NCBI GenBank assembly: GCA_040510375.1
Contig: JBEVJC010000010.1
Span: 1-64,000, forward strand
Source of the DNA: JBEVJC01 sp040510375
GTDB taxonomy: Bacteria; Bacteroidota; Bacteroidia; Chitinophagales; Chitinophagaceae
Direction: 5' to 3'
DNA: 64,000 nt
Shown: piece by piece, positions 1-8,409 of the stretch
Numbering within the stretch: the stretch's first letter is position 1
Layout: each line of letters starts with the position of its first letter
Translations under genes and position numbers: made by a program
Notes under the pieces: model-generated
What the model was told of the DNA's origin: nothing
What the model saw: only the letters and a program-made list of their open reading frames with translations
The model's database searches: none

Positions 1-66
1 CGTATAATGGAATCGGTGAATGAAAAGTTTGGAGTGCAACTGGAGCGTGAGGTCAATATATTATAA
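1..66 (+). CDS. murB: C-terminal end of MurB (UDP-N-acetylenolpyruvoylglucosamine reductase), partial
   Basis: The reading frame is already open at base 1 and ends with TAA at 64-66, giving 21 residues that finish EKFGVQLEREVNIL. A closing F-G-[IV]-x-L-E-x-E-V segment is typical of the MurB C-terminus, the FAD enzyme that reduces UDP-GlcNAc-enolpyruvate to UDP-MurNAc in peptidoglycan synthesis. Only the tail is in the window, so the domains and active-site residues cannot be checked. The call rests on this short ending and could be wrong if another protein happens to end the same way. Confidence 0.65.
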   Translation, partial: RIMESVNEKFGVQLEREVNIL

Positions 67-85
67 CAGTTCCCTTAACTGTTAT
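63..85. terminator. Hairpin overlapping the murB stop codon
   Basis: A perfect 9-bp inverted repeat, ATAACAGTT / AACTGTTAT, encloses a 5-nt loop and overlaps the murB stop codon. There is no T-run after it on either strand, so it is terminator-like rather than a canonical intrinsic terminator. Confidence 0.4.
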
Positions 86-164
86 CTGCATGAGTATTTA
101 TAACATCCGGATAAAGGTAATAATTACATAACCTGTACTCCCGGACACGACCTGACCACCGGAA

Positions 165-172
165 TATCTTTG
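165..172 (+). promoter_or_regulatory. -7-like element TATCTTTG just before the sigma factor gene
   Basis: TATCTTTG matches the Bacteroidota -7 consensus TAnnTTTG exactly and ends only 7 nt before the ATG at 180. No TTTG -33 element lies 19-21 nt upstream. If used, the transcript would start almost at the start codon and be leaderless or nearly so. Confidence 0.3.
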
Positions 173-179
173 CCGGGTT

Positions 180-716
180 ATGGAGATCAGTGTTGAGCAA
201 ATACGGAACGGTGATCAGAAGAGTTTTGAACAGGCCTATCACCATTTTCATTCCCGGCTGTATTTCTATGTGCTCAAATACCTGCACTCACCCTACCTCT
301 CGGAAGAAACAGTACAGCTGACATTTATTAAACTTTGGGAAAACAGGTTAAAGTTATCGGCAGACCTTGATTTGTCTATCCAGGTTTTCCGCGTGGCAAA
401 AAGCACCATGATCGACCTTTTGAGGAAGGAACGAACTGCACGTGCTCACCTGAAAGAACCCGTAGACGAAGCCAGTTACCTCTATGTTGAAACCGATACT
501 ACCTTCAAGGACGAGCTTCGCCGGGTTAATGACCTGATTGAAGAATTACCAGAGGCAAGAAGAGCCGTCTTCAAACTAAGCCGGTTTGATGATCTTTCCC
601 ACAAAGAGATTGCGGAACAACTATCCATCTCCCCAAAAACCGTCGAAAACCAGATCAGTAGGGCAATCCGGCATCTTAAACAAAAGATCGGGACAGTTAT
701 TTTATTCCTGTTCTGA
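180..716 (+). CDS. RNA polymerase sigma factor, ECF (FecI/RpoE) type
   Basis: This 178-residue protein has the size and two-domain layout of Bacteroidota ECF sigma factors. Region 2 spans about residues 10-75 (AYHHFHSRLYFYVLKYL, then LTFIKLWENR). Region 4 spans about 115-170, with LPEARRAVFKLSRFDDLSHKEIAE and the helix-turn-helix SISPKTVENQISRAIRHLKQ read as separate blocks. It would recruit core polymerase to a small set of promoters. The FecR-like anti-sigma gene starts 76 bp downstream and a SusC/SusD pair follows, the usual arrangement in which the sigma factor drives nutrient-uptake genes when the anti-sigma is relieved. The ATG at 180 fits the conserved start of region 2. Confidence 0.9.
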   Translation: MEISVEQIRNGDQKSFEQAYHHFHSRLYFYVLKYLHSPYLSEETVQLTFIKLWENRLKLSADLDLSIQVFRVAKSTMIDLLRKERTARAHLKEPVDEASYLYVETDTTFKDELRRVNDLIEELPEARRAVFKLSRFDDLSHKEIAEQLSISPKTVENQISRAIRHLKQKIGTVILFLF

Positions 717-792
717 TTCCCTTCCAACAATTCCAATATTAACTAAATGTTACCGGTGGGGGTACGTTTCAAATAAAACGAAGTATAGATAT

Positions 793-1983
793 ATGGTTAT
801 TACCGATGCCTTGATTGAACGGTTTTTACAAAATGACTGTACGGAAGCCGAGAGGGAAGCCGTAGAGCTTTATATCAGGCAACACCCCGAATATTTACCG
901 GCGCTGTTGTCGGAAGAAAGCTGGAGGGAGTTCACTACCCAACGGTCGTTGCCAGCTGATGTGTCGGCAAGAATGTTGGAGACTATCAGGGAAAGTATAA
1001 AGCAACGGACCTTGCCTGCCGATGAGTCGGCGGGGATGTTGGAAAACATCAGAGTCACTACAAAGCAACGGTCGTTACCTTCCGATTTGTCTGTGAGTAT
1101 GTTGGAATCTGACAGTACCGGCACACAACAACCAAAAAAATCATTGCTGGTAAGACATCCCTGGATATCTGCAGCTGCGGTGCTGATCCTGGCTCTATCC
1201 ATTTGGATCATCAGCAGTGAGATCAATAAAAAGGGAAGCCATGCTGTGGCAGATGTAAATAAACAACCAGTTGAACAACCGGAATACAAACGAACAGAAA
1301 ATGTATCTGCTGAACCGCTATCACTCTCATTGCCCGATGGGACATTAATTGAACTAATGCCCGGCAGTGAAGTGGGTTACCCTACACCGTTTACAAATAA
1401 CCGGCGAGATGTTTATTTAAAAGGACAGGCCTTGTTCCAGGTGGCAAAGGATGCGAACCGTCCATTTACAGTTTATGCCGGCAGGTTAGCTACAACCGCG
1501 CTGGGAACGGTTTTCAGGATTACGGCATTTAATCAGGAAACAAAGATCACCAGCATTCACCTGCTCGAGGGAAAGGTGGTGGTGAGGCCTGATAGCCTGC
1601 TGACCAGGAAGGGAGTGGAGCCAGTGATCCTGAAACCCGGACAGGAGTTACGTTTTGACCCGGTTAAACAGCTGGCCATGGTAAGGGTGAAGGATAAAAT
1701 CATTATTAAACCCATCCTGAAAAGCCCGGAAAAATTATCGGAAACAAAACCGGATGATTTCATCAGTTTTCACGATCAGCCACTCGACGAGGTATTCCGG
1801 ATGCTGACTGAAAAATATCAGAATCAGATCACTTTTGATAAGGCACAGCTAACAGGTATGAGTTTTACAGGTGAATATAATCATAACAGGGAAACAGTAT
1901 TCGGGTTTGTACAAACGGTTTGCCTGCTCAATGGGCTCAATGTTCACCTGGTCGACAAGGTGATCATTATCGGCAGGCCGTAA
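793..1983 (+). CDS. FecR-family anti-sigma factor with internal 21-residue repeats
   Basis: Inner-membrane anti-sigma factor of 396 residues, partner of the upstream ECF sigma factor. The N-terminal cytoplasmic part includes ALIERFLQNDCTEAE and EESWREF, as in the family. One transmembrane helix lies at about 124-141 (WISAAAVLILALSIWII). The periplasmic FecR domain follows (LPDGTLIELMPGSEV, later VAKDANRPFTVYAG), then a C-terminal DUF4974 domain (SFHDQPLDEVFRMLTEKY). Unusually, residues 50-108 before the membrane helix consist of three near-copies of a 21-residue unit beginning QR[ST]LP[AS]D. I start at the ATG at 793; the frame is open further upstream but that part overlaps the sigma gene. 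A SusC gene lies 87 bp downstream. Confidence 0.88.
   Translation: MVITDALIERFLQNDCTEAEREAVELYIRQHPEYLPALLSEESWREFTTQRSLPADVSARMLETIRESIKQRTLPADESAGMLENIRVTTKQRSLPSDLSVSMLESDSTGTQQPKKSLLVRHPWISAAAVLILALSIWIISSEINKKGSHAVADVNKQPVEQPEYKRTENVSAEPLSLSLPDGTLIELMPGSEVGYPTPFTNNRRDVYLKGQALFQVAKDANRPFTVYAGRLATTALGTVFRITAFNQETKITSIHLLEGKVVVRPDSLLTRKGVEPVILKPGQELRFDPVKQLAMVRVKDKIIIKPILKSPEKLSETKPDDFISFHDQPLDEVFRMLTEKYQNQITFDKAQLTGMSFTGEYNHNRETVFGFVQTVCLLNGLNVHLVDKVIIIGRP
940..1116 (+). repeat. Three tandem 63-bp units inside the anti-sigma gene
   Basis: Units begin at 940, 1003 and 1066, each opening CAACGG and spaced exactly 63 bp apart, so the frame is kept. The encoded units are QRSLPADVSARMLETIRESIK, QRTLPADESAGMLENIRVTTK and a shorter, more diverged QRSLPSDLSVSMLESDS. 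They sit in the cytoplasmic part between the sigma-binding region and the membrane helix. Confidence 0.85.
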
Positions 1984-2070
1984 ATTTTTAAGTAAACATT
2001 TTCCAGCAACCAAAAAATTCATGCAAAGACATGACAGGGAATCTTATTGTCTAAACTGAAACAATCAAAA

Positions 2071-5000
2071 ATGAACGCAACTATCAAACCATTCAGACTG
2101 TTGGTGAAAGCCATTGGCTTGTTACCATTCATCGCCTGTACCATAACCGCGAATGGGCAAAATGCCGGACCCGTGGCAACAGGAGTGATAAAAAACAACG
2201 ATGGCCAGCCAATCAGCGATGTAGTGGTGACCATGCAAAACAATCTCAATCATCCGGTGCTCAATACCACTACTGACGGGAAGGGTATGTTTTTCCTCGG
2301 TAAACTCCAGCCGGGCGGCCCCTATCGGTTTATCTTCACCCATGTTGGATATATTCCGGATACATTGTCGGGATACATGGTAACCGAAAAAGCGAGGATC
2401 TCGCTGTCGGTGGTTTTGAAACAGCAGTCAGGTGAATTAAATGAAGTGGTAGTAACTGCGCTGGGCATTCGTCGCGAAGAAAAATCTCTCGGGTATGCCG
2501 CGCAATCGGTGCGCGAGAATGCGGTGAAGGATGCGAAGACATCCAACTGGATTAACGCACTTTCGGGTAAGGTTGCGGGTCTTACCATTCAAGGTGCAGG
2601 AGCCGGTCCAATCGGTTCATCGAGGGTAACCCTGAGAGGTGAGTCATCATTGAACCTCGATAATAACCAGGCACTGATAATTATCGATGGTGTTCCCGTA
2701 AGCAAAAGAATCACCGGCACGGGGTTTTCATCGAACCTGTCGGCTGATAACCCCGTGGATTTTGGATCAGACCTGTCTGATATAAATCCTGATGATATTG
2801 AAAAGGTGACAGTTTTAAAAGGTGCGGGAGCAACCGCACTTTATGGAAGCCGCGCTGGTGGCGGTGTGATACTCATCACCACAAAATCGGGGAAAAGGGA
2901 AAAAGGCATTGGTGTTACTTTCAATTCGAATGTGAGTTTTGACCAGGTGAATCGCTGGCCGGATTATCAATATGAATATGGCGAGGGGAGGACTGATGCT
3001 TATTATTCCTACCTCAACAGTGCCGATGGACCCAATACAAGTACCACGGTTGCTGCGGGAAGGGCATTTGGACCAAAGTTCAACGGCCAGATGTATTTCC
3101 AGTATGATCCAAACTCGCCTGATGGCAAACCTACTGAACGAACTCCCTGGGTGGCTGATAAAGATTATATCACGGGTTTCTTTCGGACTGGTCTCACCAG
3201 GTCAAACAGTATTTCATTGGAAGGTGGTAACGACAAAGGTTCAGCCCGTCTGTCCCTCACTCACCTGAAAAACGACTGGATCCTGCCCAATACCGGGTTC
3301 GAACGGATCAACGCGGCATTGTCCGTCAACCAGAAGATCACGGATAAACTTAAGATCAGCGGCCGGGTGAACTATACCAATAAAAAAAGTGACAACCTGC
3401 CCGGGGCCGGATACAATAACCAGTCGATGATGTACTTCCTGATCATCGGTACGGCTCCAAATATCCGTCCCGATTGGTTTAAGCCGTACTGGCAGGCTGG
3501 ACAGGAAAACGTAAAACAGAGAAATCCATTTAATACTGGTCCTGATAACCCTTATCTCGACCTGTACGAAATGCTGAACAAAATAAATAAACACGGTGTT
3601 ATTGGTTCCCTGTCGGCCAATTACCAGATTAGTCCCAAACTGGAACTGATGCTTCGCACCGGTACCGACATGTCTTTCGAATACCGTTCACAACAACGTC
3701 CCTTCAGCATGACCAAGTTTCCGAATGGTATGTTCAGGGAACAGAATGTATTCAACTATGAGATCAATACCGATGCTTTACTTACCTACCATGATAATAT
3801 CGGAAATGATCTGAAGTTCACGGCTTCCGCTGGTGGTAACGCCATGCGTCAGACATATGACTTCGCCGGTTTGTACGCCGATCAGCTGGCACAACCAGGT
3901 ATTTATATGATCTCCAACAGCCTGTTCCCTGCGGTGGCCGATCCACAGAAATCGAAAAAAGCATTGAACAGTCTGTACGCGTCCACGCAGTTTTCTTTCC
4001 GGGAAAAAATATTCCTCGACATTACCGGCCGTAACGACTGGTCAAGTACCCTGCCTGCTGCAAACAATTCGTATTTCTATCCCTCTGTCAGTACGAGTTT
4101 GTTGTTGAACGATATGATCGTTATGCCAGCCGCGGTGTCCCTTGCCAAACTCAGGGTTTCCTGGGCGCAGGTGGGTAATGATGCATCACCTTATAATACC
4201 GATAAGTACTACGACCGGATCTATAATAACAGTTTTACCAATCCGGGTACATTGTATAATGCCAACCTGAAACCAGAAATAACCTCGAGTTACGAAGCAG
4301 GTCTTGACCTGCGTCTGTTCAGGAACCGCATCGGGCTCGACCTGACCGTTTATACAAACAATAGCCGTAACCAGATTATCGCCCTGCCAGTGGATCCTAT
4401 TTCGGGATACAATTCCAAAGTGGTGAATGCAGGCCTGATAAACAGCAGGGGTGTGGAAGTGGTTTTGACAGGCAAACCTGTTGTGAATGAAAAATTCACC
4501 TGGACCACTACACTTAACTGGAGCATGAATCGCAGTTATGTGAAAGAACTTGCTGAGGGAGTAACCAGTCAGATTATTTATAACCATGGTGGCAATGTAA
4601 CCATCGAGGCAAGGGTAGGAGGAAGGATGGGAGATATGTACGGTCGCCCGCTTAGCCGCACCCCGGAAGGCCAGTTGATCTATTCGGCTACATCGGGATT
4701 GCCACTCGGACTTGACCCTGTTGCTGTAAAAATGGGTAATGCATTTGCCGATTGGAAAGCAGGACTGATGAACGAATTCACCGTCCGCAATTTCAGGTTC
4801 AGTTTTCTTCTTGATGGACAAATGGGCGGAAACATCTGGTCGCAGACCAACTACAAAAACAACAGTCTTGGTAAAACAAAGGTCACCCTTCCTGGTCGTG
4901 ATGAAGGTGGTGTGATAGGTGATGGTGTTGTGCTCAACCCGATTACAGGAAAGTATGAACAGAATACGAAGAGAGTGTCCGCAGCATCATACTATGAAAC

Positions 5001-5286
5001 AATCTACAACGATGCGATAACGGAGAATAATATTTTTGATGCTTCCTTTCTCAAAATACGGGAAGTGCGAGTTGAATTCAGCCTGCCAAAAAAATGGTTG
5101 AAACGCCTGCCTCTTGAACAAACTTCCATCGCAATTTATGGAAGGGACCTGTTCAACTTCACCGATTTCCCCGGGTTTGATCCGGAAGGCGGGAACCTGA
5201 ACAATGGAACCCTTACACCGGGCGTGGAGCTGACCCAGTTTCCTTCAACCCGCACAATGGGTTTAAATCTTACTTTAAAATTTTAA
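2071..5286 (+). CDS. SusC/RagA-family TonB-linked outer membrane protein
   Basis: Outer-membrane TonB-dependent transporter of 1071 residues. A signal peptide (LLPFIACTITANGQ) is followed by a CarboxypepD_reg-like domain (GVIKNNDGQPISDVVVTMQN...VGY), the TonB plug (LNEVVVTALGIRREEKSLGY, then RVTLRGESSL and IIIDGVPV, with TVLKGAGATALYGSRA), and a long beta-barrel ending NLTLKF. No STN signalling domain is visible between the signal peptide and the regulatory domain, although an ECF sigma/FecR pair sits directly upstream. I use the ATG at 2071; an in-frame TTG at 2047 would only add eight residues. SusD follows after 9 bp, so the two form a transporter/lid pair. Confidence 0.93.
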   Translation: MNATIKPFRLLVKAIGLLPFIACTITANGQNAGPVATGVIKNNDGQPISDVVVTMQNNLNHPVLNTTTDGKGMFFLGKLQPGGPYRFIFTHVGYIPDTLSGYMVTEKARISLSVVLKQQSGELNEVVVTALGIRREEKSLGYAAQSVRENAVKDAKTSNWINALSGKVAGLTIQGAGAGPIGSSRVTLRGESSLNLDNNQALIIIDGVPVSKRITGTGFSSNLSADNPVDFGSDLSDINPDDIEKVTVLKGAGATALYGSRAGGGVILITTKSGKREKGIGVTFNSNVSFDQVNRWPDYQYEYGEGRTDAYYSYLNSADGPNTSTTVAAGRAFGPKFNGQMYFQYDPNSPDGKPTERTPWVADKDYITGFFRTGLTRSNSISLEGGNDKGSARLSLTHLKNDWILPNTGFERINAALSVNQKITDKLKISGRVNYTNKKSDNLPGAGYNNQSMMYFLIIGTAPNIRPDWFKPYWQAGQENVKQRNPFNTGPDNPYLDLYEMLNKINKHGVIGSLSANYQISPKLELMLRTGTDMSFEYRSQQRPFSMTKFPNGMFREQNVFNYEINTDALLTYHDNIGNDLKFTASAGGNAMRQTYDFAGLYADQLAQPGIYMISNSLFPAVADPQKSKKALNSLYASTQFSFREKIFLDITGRNDWSSTLPAANNSYFYPSVSTSLLLNDMIVMPAAVSLAKLRVSWAQVGNDASPYNTDKYYDRIYNNSFTNPGTLYNANLKPEITSSYEAGLDLRLFRNRIGLDLTVYTNNSRNQIIALPVDPISGYNSKVVNAGLINSRGVEVVLTGKPVVNEKFTWTTTLNWSMNRSYVKELAEGVTSQIIYNHGGNVTIEARVGGRMGDMYGRPLSRTPEGQLIYSATSGLPLGLDPVAVKMGNAFADWKAGLMNEFTVRNFRFSFLLDGQMGGNIWSQTNYKNNSLGKTKVTLPGRDEGGVIGDGVVLNPITGKYEQNTKRVSAASYYETIYNDAITENNIFDASFLKIREVRVEFSLPKKWLKRLPLEQTSIAIYGRDLFNFTDFPGFDPEGGNLNNGTLTPGVELTQFPSTRTMGLNLTLKF

Positions 5287-5295
5287 TCAGGTTAT

Positions 5296-6777
5296 ATGAT
5301 ACGCTTCAAACAATTTAATATCGTGGCGCTGGCAGTTATCGTGTTATGCATTGGCTGCACCAGGAAATTTGAGGAACTCAATACCGACCCCAACCGGCCT
5401 ACGGGAATCACGCCAGGTGTTATCCTGGGTCAGTTGCAATACCGGATTGTGAACACAGCAATCAACCAGGGCAGGTTCTTTACACATGAGCTGATGCAGG
5501 TGGATGTGCCAAGGGCAAGTACCGGAGCAGGTGGACTTCACCGTTATGTGATTCAACCCGGTGCTGCAGTATGGAGTGACTTCTACCGCTACCTTACCGA
5601 TATCCAGGATATCTATAACATCGCGGCTGGACTGAATGATAATAATTATATGGGAATAGCACTGGTGTATAAATGCTGGGCTTATTCGATCCTGACCGAC
5701 CTGTATGGTGATGTGCCTTTCAGCCAGGCTACAAAAGGAACAGAAGGAACCTTCCTGCCCGCCTTTGATAAACAAAAAGATATTTATGTAAGGCTACTGA
5801 ATGATCTCGATACGGCAAATGTTTTATTCAATACAACAAAGGGCCTGACATTTGGCGGCGATATTGTTTATGATGCCAATGCCGCTTCCGGTGCGGGCGC
5901 GGAAATCCTCAAATGGAAAAAATTCGCGAATTCACTCAAACTCCGGTTACTGTTACGGATTATTAAACGGGATGGAGAGATTAACGTTACTGAACAGATC
6001 TCACAGATGCTGGCCGATCCGGCAAAATATCCCCTGTTTACCGGCAATGCCGATGATGCAATCCTGAAGTATCCTGGTACAACACCCTATTTTAATCCAT
6101 TTTATCTGACAAGGCAATTAGAATGGAGAGACGGGAACTATTTCAGTAAATACTTTATCGACCACCTGAATGTGGTTAGCGATCCGCGGCTGGCAATATG
6201 GGCTACACGTGTAACCGTAAATGGTAATTCAGTATACCAGGGAATTGAAAGTGGTTACCCGACTACGGTATCGTACCCCGTTGGTGCAAATTCAAGTTAC
6301 CCTGATGCGCTGAAAACATTTACTTCACTTGGTATCATGATGACCTATGCTGAACTGGAATTTATCGAAGCAGAACTGGCACTGAAGGGATTTGCAACCG
6401 GGAAAACCCCGGCACAACATTATGAAGCCGGCATTGCGGCATCCATAAAACAATGGGGTGCGGAAATGCCCGCCGGTTTCCTCTCGCAGCCAGGCATTCT
6501 CTATGATGCATCAGCACCGGTTGAAACCCAACTGGAGATGATCATTCAGCAGAAATATTATGCCTTCTTTTTTAATGACTATCAATCCTGGTTTGAAAAG
6601 AGAAGGACCGGATACCCTGTATTACCAATAGGCGCAGGTGTACCGGTTGAAAATAAGTTTCCCTCGCGAGTGCCATATCCAACCTATCTGCAGTCGCTGA
6701 ACCCGGCAAGCCTTGCTGATGCGGTGAAATCCATGGGTGGGGACGATACGAATATTAAGGTTTGGTGGGATAAATAA
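5296..6777 (+). CDS. SusD/RagB-family substrate-binding lipoprotein (SusD-like_2 type)
   Basis: Surface lipoprotein of 493 residues that would cap the SusC barrel and capture substrate. The N-terminus has a hydrophobic signal and lipobox ending at Cys21 (VLCIGC). It is followed by FEELNTDPNRPTG, the hallmark opening of the SusD-like_2 branch, and by helical TPR-like segments. YAELEFIEAELALKG and YYAFFFNDYQSWFEKRRTG are typical late motifs of this branch. It lies 9 bp after susC and 23 bp before a phosphodiesterase gene. This branch is common in clusters without glycoside hydrolases, so the ligand need not be a glycan. Confidence 0.92.
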   Translation: MIRFKQFNIVALAVIVLCIGCTRKFEELNTDPNRPTGITPGVILGQLQYRIVNTAINQGRFFTHELMQVDVPRASTGAGGLHRYVIQPGAAVWSDFYRYLTDIQDIYNIAAGLNDNNYMGIALVYKCWAYSILTDLYGDVPFSQATKGTEGTFLPAFDKQKDIYVRLLNDLDTANVLFNTTKGLTFGGDIVYDANAASGAGAEILKWKKFANSLKLRLLLRIIKRDGEINVTEQISQMLADPAKYPLFTGNADDAILKYPGTTPYFNPFYLTRQLEWRDGNYFSKYFIDHLNVVSDPRLAIWATRVTVNGNSVYQGIESGYPTTVSYPVGANSSYPDALKTFTSLGIMMTYAELEFIEAELALKGFATGKTPAQHYEAGIAASIKQWGAEMPAGFLSQPGILYDASAPVETQLEMIIQQKYYAFFFNDYQSWFEKRRTGYPVLPIGAGVPVENKFPSRVPYPTYLQSLNPASLADAVKSMGGDDTNIKVWWDK

Positions 6778-6800
6778 AAACTGTTTAAAAAATAATAGCG

Positions 6801-8333
6801 ATGAAAATAGGTATGAAAAATTTTAGTTGTATAGTTTTCCTGTGTGTAATGTTCTTAAATGTAAACGCGCAGGAAGGTTCAAAAGCGGCAGGCAAAAACA
6901 AGGTGCTGATCGTATTCTTCGACGGACTTCGACCAGATTATATTACCGCCGAAGCAATGCCGAATTTATTTAAATTCAAGAACAGGTCGGCTTACGGAAA
7001 ACAACACCACAGTGTATTTCCAACGGTAACACGTGTTAACTCTGCATCTTATTCAACCGGTAGTTATCCTGCTACCCATGGACTGATGGGTAATATCGTG
7101 TTCTTTCCTGAGGTATCTAAAAATACCGGACTGAATACCGGTGATGCAAGACAACTGCAGAAGATCGCTGAAGCAACCAACGGGAAATTACTTACAACTA
7201 TCTCGCTTGGTGAGATCCTGCAAAATGCCGGTAAGAGAATGATGGTATTCAGTTCAGGATCTTCCGGACAGGCGTTCCTGCAAAACCATACTATCAGCGG
7301 CGGTGCTATTATTAATCCATCCATGATCCTGCCTGTTTCATTGAAGGATAGTATTTATAAAGAACTTGGACCGGTGCAACCCGGTGGTAAACATAAATGG
7401 GTAGCCGATGCGCTGATCCGTTATGGCATGGCGGAAGACGGCCCGCTGGTAAGCGCAATCTGGTTCTCTGACCCGGATGGAGCAGCCCACGATCATGGCA
7501 TCGGATCAACAGAAGCCATGGCTTCAATCAAATCGGTCGATGAACAGTTTGGACGGATCATTGATAGCCTCGAAAGTAAAAACCTGAGCAATTCGTTTAA
7601 TATCCTTATCTCAACCGATCACGGTTTTATGACCTATGTTGGCGGGGCTAAAAAAAGTCTTGCTCAGTTAATGGTCGATGCAGGATTAAAACAATCCCTT
7701 ACTTCGGAAGATGTGGTAACAGCCGGTGGCGCCATCCATGTGAAGGATCATGATCCGGCGCTGATTGGTAAGATAGTGGCCTTGTTACAACCGATGGAAT
7801 TTGTCGGAACCTTATTTACTAAAGGGGCAAAACCAGGTGACCTGAAAGGCGCTGTACCAGGCACTCTTTCGTTTGAATCGATCCATTGGGATCACGAACG
7901 TTCAGCGGATATTCTGCTCGATGCTTATTGGGACGACCGCAAGAACAGTGCGGGTTATGCAGGTGCAAGTTTTATCCCTGGTGTGGCCGGACATGGTAGT
8001 CTGAGTCCCTATGATGTAAATATTCCGCTGATAGTGGCAGGACCAGCATTCCGCAACAAATTTGAAAGTGATCTTCCTACTTCAAATGTTGATCTGGCAC
8101 CCACCGTATTGCAAATCCTCGGTATTTCAATCCCCGCTTCAATGGACGGGCGTGTAATGAACGAGTTCCTGAAGAAACCAGTAAACGGAAAACAAGAGCG
8201 CGTGGTGAAAGAGGTAATAGAAACTTCGGCCGACTACCCAGGTGGTACTTATCACCTGAAACTGGAAAGAACGACCATGGGTAAATACCAGTATGTAGAT
8301 TTCGGAAAAGCAACCAGGACTACCGGCAAATAA
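6801..8333 (+). CDS. Exported alkaline-phosphatase-superfamily phosphodiesterase (nucleotide pyrophosphatase type)
   Basis: Exported protein of 510 residues of the type I phosphodiesterase/nucleotide pyrophosphatase fold (PF01663). A signal peptide ends near VNAQ. Metal-site segments appear in family order: FFDGLRPDYI (first Asp), FPTVTRVNSASYSTGSYPATHG (nucleophile Thr), WFSDPDGAAHDHG (Asp and His), ISTDHGFM (Asp-His) and GVAGHGS (final His). It would hydrolyse phosphodiester or pyrophosphate bonds in the periplasm or at the surface. It lies 23 bp after susD, so it is probably co-transcribed and supplies the SusC/D transporter. The exact substrate (nucleotide, lipid head group or other) cannot be read from sequence. 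Confidence 0.88.
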   Translation: MKIGMKNFSCIVFLCVMFLNVNAQEGSKAAGKNKVLIVFFDGLRPDYITAEAMPNLFKFKNRSAYGKQHHSVFPTVTRVNSASYSTGSYPATHGLMGNIVFFPEVSKNTGLNTGDARQLQKIAEATNGKLLTTISLGEILQNAGKRMMVFSSGSSGQAFLQNHTISGGAIINPSMILPVSLKDSIYKELGPVQPGGKHKWVADALIRYGMAEDGPLVSAIWFSDPDGAAHDHGIGSTEAMASIKSVDEQFGRIIDSLESKNLSNSFNILISTDHGFMTYVGGAKKSLAQLMVDAGLKQSLTSEDVVTAGGAIHVKDHDPALIGKIVALLQPMEFVGTLFTKGAKPGDLKGAVPGTLSFESIHWDHERSADILLDAYWDDRKNSAGYAGASFIPGVAGHGSLSPYDVNIPLIVAGPAFRNKFESDLPTSNVDLAPTVLQILGISIPASMDGRVMNEFLKKPVNGKQERVVKEVIETSADYPGGTYHLKLERTTMGKYQYVDFGKATRTTGK

Positions 8334-8366
8334 TCATTGCCCATTCAAATAGTATTTTGAAAGTAG

Positions 8367-8398
8367 AAGGGTGTCACCATTTTATCGGCGACACCCTT
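8367..8398. terminator. Bidirectional intrinsic terminator between convergent genes
   Basis: A 9-bp stem, AAGGGTGTC / GACACCCTT, with a 14-nt loop lies between two convergent genes. On the plus strand it runs into TTATATTTTA, so it should end the sigma/SusCD transcript. It also lies just downstream of the minus-strand ATPase gene. Confidence 0.8.
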
Positions 8399-8409
8399 TT
8401 ATATTTTAA

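Noticed and set aside
586..792. Upstream extension of the anti-sigma gene into the sigma gene
   Set aside because: The frame is open but overlaps the sigma factor; MVITDALIERFLQN at 793 is the conserved FecR-type start.
4186..4821. Minus-strand open frame inside the first susC gene
   Set aside because: It is antisense to a strongly supported barrel protein and has no recognisable domain.
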